Assembly (NCBI RefSeq): GCF_024606225.1
Contig: NZ_JAGRPU010000001.1
Location: 186,001-250,000, forward strand
DNA length: 64,000 bases
Source of the DNA: Endozoicomonas sp. ISHI1
GTDB taxonomy: Bacteria > Pseudomonadota > Gammaproteobacteria > Pseudomonadales > Endozoicomonadaceae
Direction: 5' to 3'
Position numbers and translations under genes: made by a program. Positions 53,906 through 63,300 of the stretch are shown one piece after another. The notes beneath the pieces are model-generated. The model saw only the letters and a list, made by a program, of their open reading frames with translations, was not told the origin of the DNA and did not search any database. Every line of letters starts with the position of its first letter. The first letter of the stretch is position 1.

Positions 53906-54014
53906 AGTGGTCCTTATTCACGGTTGAACTGAAGACCCGATCACTTTAATGGCTTAATTCATAATGATATATTTAGTATTTTTTAGTTTAATCATCACTA
54001 CTGGTTATATGTTG
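53906..54014. promoter_or_regulatory. Divergent control region of alkylsulfatase and LysR genes
   Basis: An A/T-rich 109-bp region between the two starts. It contains an imperfect dyad ATTCAT-A-ATGATA (53957-53969), a candidate LysR-type operator. Divergent placement of a LysR gene and its target is common in this family. Confidence 0.35.
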
Positions 54015-54914
54015 ATGAAAGCATCAAAGTTCGATCTTAATCTCCTGCGAGTTTTTCTGGCGGTCTATCGCTATCAATCAATCACAGTGGCGGCTGAGGT
54101 TATGGAGTTAACCCAACCCGGCGTGAGTGGCGCAATAAAGAGAATGCAAAACCAATTGGGAGATACTCTGTTTGTCCGTGATGGCCGAGGCATTGCGCCA
54201 ACGGATTTTGCCCACGAAATAGCCCGCCAGATTGAGCCCGCCCTGGAAACTATAAACAATACTCTCAGTGATATGCAGGGACTCAGCCATCACGGAAAGC
54301 GCCGGTTCGTCGTGTATACCCCTGAGCCCGTGATGCTGGTAATGCTCCCCAGGATTGAAGCAGACTTAACATTGGAAAACCGGGAAATAGTGCTTTACCC
54401 AACACCGACCAATGAGGAAGAGTTACTTGATAAGCTCAATCTGCGGCAAGCGGATTTAGCAATAGATTTTGCTCATGTCTCTACCTTATCTTATTTTACC
54501 CAGCCTTTGTTTACTGACCAGATCTGCCTGATTGCCAGCCGATCCCATCCCAGAATCCAGGGAAGCATTACGGCTGAGCAGTTTTATCAGGAAAAACATA
54601 TAACTTTGAAACTGAGGCGTGAAAATAAATTTGTCGCAGACTCTTTTACGGAAGAGCCCCTGCAACCAAGAAAGGTTATGGCTGAATGCGACTCCCTGCT
54701 TGCGTTAATGGCTCTGGTAGCCAGTAGTGAAAGTATTGGCACTATGAGCAGCAGTCTGGCGAAGATATTTTCTCAACAATTTGGTTTACAGGTCATGAAA
54801 ATACCGTTTCGCTCTTTGCCCATTAACTACAAATTGCTAGCCCATAGCCGGGTGCGCAATAGCAAAACCAACTGCTGGTTGCGTAGCAAAATTCTGTCTT
54901 ATGTCACAGAGTGA
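54015..54914 (+). CDS. LysR-family transcriptional regulator
   Basis: A 299-residue protein if ATG 54015 (MKASKFDLNLLRVFLAVYRY) is used; ATG 54009 adds two residues. The longer frame from 53964 puts a hydrophobic stretch ahead of the DNA-binding domain and is unlikely. The winged helix-turn-helix is typical (SITVAAEVMELTQPGVSGAI, then LGDTLFVRDGRGIAPT), and the rest is the periplasmic-binding-protein-like effector domain. The likely target is the divergent alkylsulfatase gene. The effector is unknown; a sulfate ester or its alcohol would be a plausible guess. Confidence 0.88.
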   Translation: MKASKFDLNLLRVFLAVYRYQSITVAAEVMELTQPGVSGAIKRMQNQLGDTLFVRDGRGIAPTDFAHEIARQIEPALETINNTLSDMQGLSHHGKRRFVVYTPEPVMLVMLPRIEADLTLENREIVLYPTPTNEEELLDKLNLRQADLAIDFAHVSTLSYFTQPLFTDQICLIASRSHPRIQGSITAEQFYQEKHITLKLRRENKFVADSFTEEPLQPRKVMAECDSLLALMALVASSESIGTMSSSLAKIFSQQFGLQVMKIPFRSLPINYKLLAHSRVRNSKTNCWLRSKILSYVTE

Positions 54915-55183
54915 AGGGGTTAATAGACCTGGGCGGGCAAATCATTTTTTCTCATTATCAACATTATCATCCACCTTTCACCACCCCTGTCAGTAATACA
55001 CAGACTCGTAAAAAATGCCCATCTCGCTGTTGGGTTCTGGCAGGGCTTTAATAGAAAGGTTGCAAATGGGTGAAAATATCATAAGTCTCCCCCTGTTTGG
55101 TTTGGTCGCCTGTGGCTTATCGGCACTTCGATTAGCTGGAAAGAAAGCTCAAAACGTACCCAACCACCTGATTCAGTTTCGTT

Positions 55184-56518
55184 TCATTGTATGGCTTTCA
55201 GAACTGGTGCCATCACATAATTCATGACGGTTCTCCTCCCGGTAAGCACATCGACTACGGCTGTCATACCTGGCAGAACAGGCCACTGATCTTCAGTGGT
55301 GGGTAACTTTACCCTGATCCGGTAATAAGGCTGCCCCCGATCATCTTCCAGTGTGTCCGCACTGATCGATTCCAATGTTCCCTTAAGACTTCCGTAGGAA
55401 GCATTTTCATAAGCCGTCAGTTTCACCTGGGCATTCTGACCTGATCTCAGAAAAGCAATATCGGATGGTTTCACCTGAGCTTCAACCACCAGACTGTCCC
55501 CTTCAGGAACAATTTCAATCAACGTGGCACCGGGTTGAATAACACTGCCCGGCGTATTCACATGAACCACTTTTATCAGCCCACTGACTGGGGCTGAAAG
55601 CGATGTTCTGTGGACTTTGTCCTTGAGCCCCACCTGCCCTTCAGTCAATCTTCCCAAACGCTCGCGAGCCGACTGCAGTTCCTTTTGGACATCTGCCCGG
55701 TAGCGCACAGCTGTGCTTCTGTAGCGACTGCGAGCTTCACTCAAAGCGGATGCCAGTCTGGGCTCCATCAATTTTGCACTCTCCAGCTCACCTTTCAATT
55801 CATTGGCTCGACGCTGCAGCCCCAGAATATCAACCTGAGTGACCAGTCCCTCGCGAGCGAGAGGCTCTTTCAGCTTCAGTTCTTCTTCGATAAGGCTGTC
55901 ACTACGGCTCAGGGTTTTTATTTTCTGTCGATGCTCTTTCAGCTCCTGACTCTTCTGACTTTCCTGGATAGACAATATATCGAGCTGACTTATAAACGAC
56001 TCTAATCTCTTATCAAGAATGGCGTTCTGCTGTTCAAGTCTCATCAAGTCAACAGGTTCTGCATCGGATTTATCCGGTAATTCGGATCGAGTAATCTGCC
56101 ATTGACCTTCCTTCTCGTGGAGTGAATTCAATTCCACTTCAAGTCTCAGAACTTCCCATGCTGTGTCTTCCAGTTCGGTTTCATTCACCATCAGGCTGGA
56201 CCGGTAACGGGTTTCATCTACCTGCACCAGTGTATCGCCCCTGTTGACATGATCCCCCTCCCTGACCCCTACCCACTTCAATATGCCTCCGTCCAGACTC
56301 TGTACCAGCTGCACCCGGCTGTCAGGTACTACCCGACCATAACCGGTGACAACCTCGTCAAGTTCCGCCCAGCATGACCAGAGAATCAGCACAACGAGAA
56401 AAGCCAGAAGCATCCAGACAAACCATCGGCTGTAAACAGAAAGATCAAGCAGTCTTGCCTGATCACGGCTTCCGGCTGTTTCTAGCAACCATCTCTGCCA
56501 GCGACTTTCTTCCTTCAT
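55184..56518 (-). CDS. Type I secretion membrane-fusion protein (HlyD/LapC-like)
   Basis: This 444-residue protein has one N-terminal membrane segment (WMLLAFLVVLILWSCWAELD, about 35-55), a barrel-sandwich half (GGILKWVGVREGDHVNRGDT), a long coiled-coil hairpin (about 100-290) and the second half with SAPVSGLIKVVHVNTPGSV. It bridges the inner-membrane exporter and the TolC-like channel. Its ATG overlaps the stop of the ABC exporter gene by 4 bp (ATGA), so the two are translationally coupled. The 269 bp between the LysR gene and this gene (54915-55183) hold no gene that I can support. Confidence 0.92.
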   Translation of the reverse strand: MKEESRWQRWLLETAGSRDQARLLDLSVYSRWFVWMLLAFLVVLILWSCWAELDEVVTGYGRVVPDSRVQLVQSLDGGILKWVGVREGDHVNRGDTLVQVDETRYRSSLMVNETELEDTAWEVLRLEVELNSLHEKEGQWQITRSELPDKSDAEPVDLMRLEQQNAILDKRLESFISQLDILSIQESQKSQELKEHRQKIKTLSRSDSLIEEELKLKEPLAREGLVTQVDILGLQRRANELKGELESAKLMEPRLASALSEARSRYRSTAVRYRADVQKELQSARERLGRLTEGQVGLKDKVHRTSLSAPVSGLIKVVHVNTPGSVIQPGATLIEIVPEGDSLVVEAQVKPSDIAFLRSGQNAQVKLTAYENASYGSLKGTLESISADTLEDDRGQPYYRIRVKLPTTEDQWPVLPGMTAVVDVLTGRRTVMNYVMAPVLKAIQ

Positions 56519-58623
56519 GACGGCTCAGCCCTGATGTCTTCTCTGGCCTTATCTGAAACCAACCGCCCTCCATCTAGCAGAATAACTCTACTGACCACAT
56601 CCAAAAGACTGCTTCTATGCGTCATCAATATCAATGTAGTGGTGGCTGGAAGATCAGCAAGAGTCTGACGTATCTGGTCCTCCAGCAGGCTATCCATATG
56701 AGCAGTGGGCTCGTCCAGCACCAGCACATCGGGCTTATTCAAAAGAACTCTGGCCAATGCGACAGCTTTACGCTGACCACCAGAGAGCCTCTGTCCACCC
56801 TCTCCAACATGGTATTCCAATCCAGCCAGTGACATCCCTGTAAAGGCACCGACTCCAGATGCCTGTGCTGCAAATAATAGAGCTGCTTCTTCAACGTCGT
56901 TATGACCCAGAATAATGTTGTCTTTTATCGTGCCATGGAAAAGCCAGGGCTCCTGGGCCAGAAAACCAACTTTCTTCCTCAAGTGGCGAGGATGAATATC
57001 ATTGATATCAATATCATCTAAGGTGATTCGTCCCTGTTCGGGCGTATAGAGCGCAGCCAGAGTTCTGGCCAGCGTTGACTTGCCGGAACCAGACCGTCCC
57101 ACAATAGCTACTTTTTCACCTGGTGGAATTTTCAGAGTCAAGTCCACCAGCGCAGGCACTGCAGCTCCCGGATATTTGAAGGACACCTGCTCAAAGCCAA
57201 TCCTGCCTTCGAGCCGACCCAGATTGCGAAAATGATGGCCGGTCTGTTGTTCATCCGGTTGAGCCATTAATTGCCCGGTGACCCTGTAGGCAGTCTTTGC
57301 CTGATGGTAGCGGGTTGCCAATAGAGCCAGTTGCATGAAAGGAGCCATAGCTCTGCCGGTTAACATCATAACCGCTATGAGCGCCCCCAGATTGATCACG
57401 CCAATGCCAATGGCATTCACCCCGTAATAGATAACGGCCACTGTCGTCAGCTGCTGTGCACAAAGTGCAACCACCGTTACTGTTCCGGTGATCGTCCGAG
57501 TCTTTAACCCCCAGGTGGCCATTTGACCTACAGCCTGCTCCCAACGTTTTTGGAAACGCCACTGTGCGCCCGCCAGCCTCAGAGTTTCCATACCGGTCAG
57601 GCTTTCAACCAGATCTCCTTGCTTTCTTGCTGACAAGCGCTCACTCTCTTCTATAGTGCGGCGCAATGCGGGTTGTATCACCAAACTCACCAGAACCATC
57701 AACGCAATGGCAACAATGTGTATCCAGACCAGTCCGCCGGCAAGAAGACCAATCACCAGAAGAAAAACCAAAACAAAAGGAATATCCACCACAGCGATAA
57801 GGCAGGTGGACGTAAGAAATTCCCTGATGGCGTCAAAGTCCTGAAGCTGTCGGGCGAACGCTCCTGTGGAAGCAGGTTTGGCTGATAACTGCATAGCCAT
57901 AACCTTGGCATAAATCCGGCTGGCTGTGAGCAGGTCAGACTTTTTGGCAGCCAGATCAATAAACCGGTTTCTCAGGTATCTGCAAGAAAACTCAAAGACA
58001 ATGACCAACAATATTCCTAATGTCAGAGCATTGAGTGTTCCCATGGCCATACCCGGGATAACCCGGTCATAGACCAGACGAACAAACAGGGGAACGGACA
58101 GCGCAAAGAGATTAACCAGCAGTGAAACCAGCAATATCTCCCGATAGATGGCCCTTCCAGCCAGGAGAGCCCCCCAGAGCCAGTGCTCATGCAAAGCGGG
58201 TTCCAGGTCCGGTTCCCGATCGTCTCTGATACTGGCAGGACTAAACAAAATAAGAACATCACGGGTGCTTTTCTGAAACTCTTCAACTAAAAAATAGTAA
58301 GGTTTTGATGGCTCCGAAGGATTCAGCAGCCTGATCTGGCCATCCTCAACAGCAAGAATAATGATCGGCAAATCCTGCCACCACGCCAGGCAAGGAAGGC
58401 TGCCCTTTGGCAGACCCGCTTCGGAAAGGTTTAGTGTTTTTTCATACGTCAGTAGCCCTGCATTTTCAGCCGCTCTTTTAAGCAGATGCTCAGGAATAAA
58501 TCCATCTTCAAGAGGAAGACCCGATAAAACAACTTCAGGAGAGACCGACCGTTCATAATAGTTTGCCAGCCAGACCAGGCAATTCAGTATGGGATCCCGG
58601 CTCATTTCGCTCGCCTTAGTCAT
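56515..58623 (-). CDS. Type I secretion ABC exporter with inactive C39-like domain (LapB/LssB type)
   Basis: This 702-residue protein has an N-terminal C39-like domain (about 8-125: DPILNCLVWLANYYERSVSP) without the catalytic QxxxDCG motif, so it should bind rather than cut the substrate, as in exporters of RTX proteins and adhesins. The membrane domain spans about 155-440. The ATPase has Walker A GRSGSGKS (509-516), Q-loop LAQEPW, signature LSGGQ (613-617), Walker B VLVLDE (633-638) and H-loop MTHRSS. The expected substrate is the adhesin encoded at 60319. It starts 351 bp from the TolC-like gene, in the opposite direction. Confidence 0.93.
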   Translation of the reverse strand: MTKASEMSRDPILNCLVWLANYYERSVSPEVVLSGLPLEDGFIPEHLLKRAAENAGLLTYEKTLNLSEAGLPKGSLPCLAWWQDLPIIILAVEDGQIRLLNPSEPSKPYYFLVEEFQKSTRDVLILFSPASIRDDREPDLEPALHEHWLWGALLAGRAIYREILLVSLLVNLFALSVPLFVRLVYDRVIPGMAMGTLNALTLGILLVIVFEFSCRYLRNRFIDLAAKKSDLLTASRIYAKVMAMQLSAKPASTGAFARQLQDFDAIREFLTSTCLIAVVDIPFVLVFLLVIGLLAGGLVWIHIVAIALMVLVSLVIQPALRRTIEESERLSARKQGDLVESLTGMETLRLAGAQWRFQKRWEQAVGQMATWGLKTRTITGTVTVVALCAQQLTTVAVIYYGVNAIGIGVINLGALIAVMMLTGRAMAPFMQLALLATRYHQAKTAYRVTGQLMAQPDEQQTGHHFRNLGRLEGRIGFEQVSFKYPGAAVPALVDLTLKIPPGEKVAIVGRSGSGKSTLARTLAALYTPEQGRITLDDIDINDIHPRHLRKKVGFLAQEPWLFHGTIKDNIILGHNDVEEAALLFAAQASGVGAFTGMSLAGLEYHVGEGGQRLSGGQRKAVALARVLLNKPDVLVLDEPTAHMDSLLEDQIRQTLADLPATTTLILMTHRSSLLDVVSRVILLDGGRLVSDKAREDIRAEPS

Positions 58624-58761
58624 GTTCTCAACGACAGTGGAACGCTAAGTTAGAGTAGAGCATGAATATCAGGACCGCCATAATCCATCGAAAGGCCCCA
58701 CCATTCATGAAGCATTTAAGAAAAAGCAGAGCGGAGGAAAATCACCTACCCTTAAGTAGTT

Positions 58762-58928
58762 CTAGCAGCCTGTCGGACTTAAGCGTCCGTAGCGAGGATT
58801 GCAAGAAATTGAGGATAAAATTTTCTGATTCCGAGGAGAATAGCGAGCTATTTGACGAGGGAGCAGGAATTCTTAGACCAATTTATTGCAACCGCAGTAG
58901 GACAGCCTTAAGTCCGACAGGCTGCTAG
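58762..58928. mobile_element. 167-bp MITE-like palindromic element
   Basis: The ends are a perfect 22-bp inverted repeat (58762-58783 and 58907-58928, core CAGCCTGTCGGACTTAAG), starting and ending with CTAG. The similarity continues inward in imperfect form for about 35 bp more on each side (TTGCAA and AAATTG on both arms). No transposase is encoded. CTAG may be the target duplication. The element lies in the 350-bp region between the divergent type I secretion genes and may affect their promoters. The 88-codon frame across it (58662-58928) is not considered a gene. Confidence 0.7.
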
Positions 58929-58973
58929 CTCCATCTGATTTTTTCGCCACCATTCTTTACTGAATTAGCTCAC

Positions 58974-60314
58974 ATGAAACTGCCATTTCAACGACGACAG
59001 CCGTCAGTGGGTCTGGCTCTTGTCGTGTTTCTCACTCTCAGCCACCAGACCCACGGGCAGAACCTTGAAGAAGTGGTCAGTGTGGCCCTCATCACTAACC
59101 CGAAAATGCTACAGGCTTTTCATAAGGTTCAGGAACGCAAACACGATGAAACCGTTGCAAAATCAAGCTATTTCCCCACTCTGGATCTTCATGCCGGTGT
59201 CGGTCATGAGCGCACTGACAGCCCGGCAACCCGCAGCGGCGGACCATCCACTGACGAATACCTCAGACGACGGGAAGCCAGTGTTGTACTGCGCCAGATG
59301 ATTTTCGAAGGTTTCTCAACCCTGAACAATGACCGCAGAACGAAGGCAGCCACTCACTCAGAGCAATACCGCCTCCTGAGTATCGCCTCCGAAATGGCTC
59401 TTGATGTGACCCGCTCTTTTCTGACGATCCTCATGCAGCAAAAAGCCCTGAAAATGGCTCATCAGAATCTGGATGCCCATGAAGAGATCTATTACTCGAT
59501 CTTTAAACGCTCGGAGCATGGCGTTCAGAGCGTAGCCGATTTGAGCCAGATCAGAGGGCGTCTTGCAGTAGCGCATTCCAATGTCATTGCTGCACAGAAT
59601 AACCTGAACGACGCCCGGATACAGTTTCTGAAACTGGTGGGTATTCAACCAGATAATTTGATCGCACCAGATCCCGATATCAGCCTGATTCCAGAAACAC
59701 TGGACGACACTTTGAGATTGGCTACAAGGGACTATCCACTCCTGCAGTCAGCCACACTTGACCAAAAGGCTGCCGATCATGAGTACGAGGCCAGCAAAGG
59801 ACGCTTTTATCCCGAGTTGTCTATCGAAGCGGCTCGTTCCTGGAATTACAACCTTAACGGGATCAAGGGCAGAGACGATGATTACGCCATTATGCTTCAC
59901 GCCCGATACAACCTGTTCAGTGGTGGCAGAGATACCGGTCAGATGAAGGCAGCCCTGACCCGGCGAGAGGAGGCTGGGGACATTTACTCACAGGCAAGGC
60001 TTCAGGTTGAGGAAGAAGTCAGGCTTTCCTGGGAAGCTCGCCAGCAACTCAAAAGACAGCTTCCCAAATTGGAAGAGCACTTTGAGGCCATCAATATGAC
60101 CGTCAAAGCCTATCGCAGACAGTTTATTCTGGGAGAGCGGACCTTAGTGGATGTCCTGAACGCTGAAAACGAAAAGCTGGAAGCCAACATGGCCTGGAAC
60201 CGGGCTTTAACCCATGAGCTGGAAGCCAAGTACCGACTACTGCATATCACCGGAAGACTGCTCGACTCACTGAAATTCACTCTGCCCGCAGACTGGGTAC
60301 CACCCCGGAAGTAA
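58974..60314 (+). CDS. TolC-family outer-membrane channel (LapE/AggA-like)
   Basis: This 446-residue protein has a signal peptide (about 1-28, ending HQTHGQ) and two outer-membrane efflux repeats, each with long helices and beta strands (LEEVVSVALITNPKMLQAFH, and later LRLATRDYPLLQSATLDQKA). YFPTLDLHAGVGHERT and RFYPELSIEAARSWNYN are the paired strand motifs. Together with the ABC exporter and membrane-fusion protein it completes a type I secretion machine. The adhesin gene follows after only 4 bp, so the two form an operon. Confidence 0.92.
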   Translation: MKLPFQRRQPSVGLALVVFLTLSHQTHGQNLEEVVSVALITNPKMLQAFHKVQERKHDETVAKSSYFPTLDLHAGVGHERTDSPATRSGGPSTDEYLRRREASVVLRQMIFEGFSTLNNDRRTKAATHSEQYRLLSIASEMALDVTRSFLTILMQQKALKMAHQNLDAHEEIYYSIFKRSEHGVQSVADLSQIRGRLAVAHSNVIAAQNNLNDARIQFLKLVGIQPDNLIAPDPDISLIPETLDDTLRLATRDYPLLQSATLDQKAADHEYEASKGRFYPELSIEAARSWNYNLNGIKGRDDDYAIMLHARYNLFSGGRDTGQMKAALTRREEAGDIYSQARLQVEEEVRLSWEARQQLKRQLPKLEEHFEAINMTVKAYRRQFILGERTLVDVLNAENEKLEANMAWNRALTHELEAKYRLLHITGRLLDSLKFTLPADWVPPRK

Positions 60315-60318
60315 CGTC

Positions 60319-63300
60319 ATGAGAAAGCTGGTCGTTCCATCTGAAGGCGCCAGAATCGGGAAAGTTTCAGGCGTTGTCTGGAAGCTATCACCGGATGGTT
60401 CCCGTCAGAGAATTTTTCCTGAAGACACCGGCACCAGGCTGTCCTCCAGCATTACTGTTGAAGTAGAAGATGACTCCGATCTTGAACTGATTCCAGAACC
60501 CCTGGCCTTGGATGAGCCTTTTGCAAAGACAAGCGAACCTTCTGATACTCTCAGACAAGAGCTTTCCACCACATCCGGGCATGGCCAAAGTGTTACCGCG
60601 CCTTTTGTCTTACCCTTGAGTCTGGTCCGGATTGTACCAGCAGCGGGCTTTCAAACAGGGTCAAGATCTCAAGGTGCAGAGTCTGAACGGCTGCGCTCTG
60701 GCCAGTTCAGCAATGATCGGGCACAAGTAAACGACACCAATGCTCTTCTGAAAATTGCTGTACCGATCACAGTCGATAATGTCGTCAATCTTAAGGAGTC
60801 AGGGCACCTGCTCATCACCGGTACCGTCACGGATATTGAAGACGGCCAGAGTGTTCTGATCATCCTGACGGATCAAAACGGTAAAAGCCTGCAAGCCTCA
60901 AGTACTGTTTCCGGTGGTCACTGGCAATGCGTCTTTAATGAAATGGGAGGCAACAGTGCTGGTCTTGTTGATGGCTCTGTCCTGATCGATGCTTCAGCTT
61001 CCGATCTTTTTGGGAATAGAGCCAGTGACAGCCATTCATTTATTCTGGATACCTTTGCATGGACCCGAATCAACGACGTTGACAGTATCGGTCAGACGCT
61101 ACCCACAATGCTCAGTGGTCGCATAGACGGAGTCGAAAAAAGCAGGGAAATTGAACTGAGAGACACTAACCCTGTTGTGTTCCCCTATGCCAGGTTGATT
61201 CCCAATGGCGGCACAAGCTGGCAGACCCCGATTCCCGTCTCTCAGAACCTTATTGGTATCAGTCCCACTGCATACATCAGTGACCAGGCTGGCAACATTG
61301 CGACAGATTACCTCCCTCCTATTGGTAACCCAATTCGAATGACCACTGATGAGCATACGGTCATTAATGTCAAACAACAAAACCCTCCCATTACCAATGA
61401 AAAGACGGATCTTACTTTTGACCTGCCATCACTGCAGAAGTACGCTCCAAAGAATCTTGAAGTGATCGATAATGGACAGGCTTACCCTCTGCGTTGGCAA
61501 ATATCAGACAATTCACGTGTTCTTAATGGAATATACTCCGTTAACGGCAAGGAAAAGATAGCCATTCACTTCCAGATGCCTGCGCGCGGCTCCGGTCTGG
61601 CTGAATTTACCCTTGATGCACCACTAAAGCATCCTGACGGTCAGGGGCAGAACAGTATCCGTTTTACCCTTCCTTATCTGAAAAGTGATCTCATTACTCA
61701 ACACCGCTCTCTGGCCGGTCAAGAAATTGAAGTGACCGACGATGTGCCTGTCGCAAAAGTCCACGCGGCGGTGGATTTGATAGAAGGCTCCTTAGCCAGC
61801 TGGCACCAGAGAGGCAAATTATTCACTAAAAATGATGCCGGGAATGATGATGCAAGATTGACCGCTGTCAACCAGAAGGCCATAGAAGACTACCCTGCTG
61901 AAGCCTCTGGAAACAGGGCTGGCTGGAATAAGCTGACAGGACAATACGGAAACTTCTTTTTCCGGGCGGACGGTCGCTGGTTTTACAAGGCTACGCCAGG
62001 TCAGTTGCACCCAGGGGGCAAATCCCTGAGTGAAACGTTTGAGTTTACCGTGACCGATTACGATGGGGATGATTCATCGGCCAGTATTACTTTCGATGTT
62101 CTGGACGGCACTGCCATTTCTACTGCCGATATTTTTTTCATAGCTGACCAGGAATGCCAGTCACCACCCGCTGCTGACAGTGGGATAGTCACCTATTTCA
62201 AAGGTTCAGACACTATTGCCGAGAACAGCCTGACTTTTGATGCAGATGCGACACTCTCTCAATTCAAACAAGTCCTGTCAGGCAGAACGGTTACCAGCAG
62301 TGGCATAGCTCTCGATCTCAGCAGTCTTTATCCTGACCGTCAAGAACGTAATCTTAAGCTGAAAACAGTCGATGGAAAAACAGTCGTACAATTCTGGCTG
62401 GATTCGGTGACAACGAACAGCAAGGGGGATGTCAGCGCCCGTATCTCGGTTCTACAGAATCTCAATCTTTCAGTAACGGATGCAAAGGACACATCCGATC
62501 TGATTCTCCCGGTCATCACCCATGCCCTTGAGATCAAGGATGATATGGCAGAAGGTATCGCTTATATCACCATGAAAGATGGCAGACTCGAAGCCCGGGA
62601 CGACACAGGGTCCGTTATTGAAAGTCAGAAGCTCAGTGGCAATGTTATTTCAAACGACACGCTCTGCTCGCACGTTGCTCAGGTATCAGAACTCTTTATT
62701 AACGGCCGTTTTCTTCCTTCAGGAACGGACAGCCACTTCCTTCCGGAAAAAACGATTCAAACACTTAAGGGTGAGCTTCGTGTTGAAAAGGACGGGTTCT
62801 GGAGTTTCAGCAGCAGGGATTCGCTGAATCAGTCACAACCTCAGCAACTTCCGTTCAAATACACCCTTATTGCTATTGATGGCCATAAAACCGCAGCCAC
62901 TTGCACTATTGATGTAACGGATGGCGCCCCTCCTGCCGGCGGATTTTCATCCAGTCTCACTTTCAAAGAAGCCGGGCTACAAAACCCTCCCCTTTATCCC
63001 GTTGTCACTAACAGTAACAAGGTCATCATCTCTGGAGACGGTTCAGACCCCATAGCTTCTTCAAGCCTGGTATTCAGTGACAGCAATGCCAAAGATTTAT
63101 CGGGGAAATACTTCTCTGGTCATGTTCCGGTTATCTTCACGGTTTCTGGAAAGACTCTCACGGGTCTGGCGGCAAGTACAAAAGTACTGGACGTCGAGCT
63201 GATCCCGGAAACCCAAACTGGAAAGGATCTCGAATTCAGCTACAAGGCAACACTCTATCAGCCTCTGGAGCACCCGAAAAACAACGCATTAGATATGTCT

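Noticed and set aside
55015-55227. Frame of 70 codons after the LysR gene
   Set aside because: It overlaps the end of the membrane-fusion gene on the other strand and shows no family features or ribosome-binding site.
58662-58928. Frame of 88 codons between the divergent secretion genes
   Set aside because: Most of it is the MITE-like palindrome, whose right end supplies its last codons.
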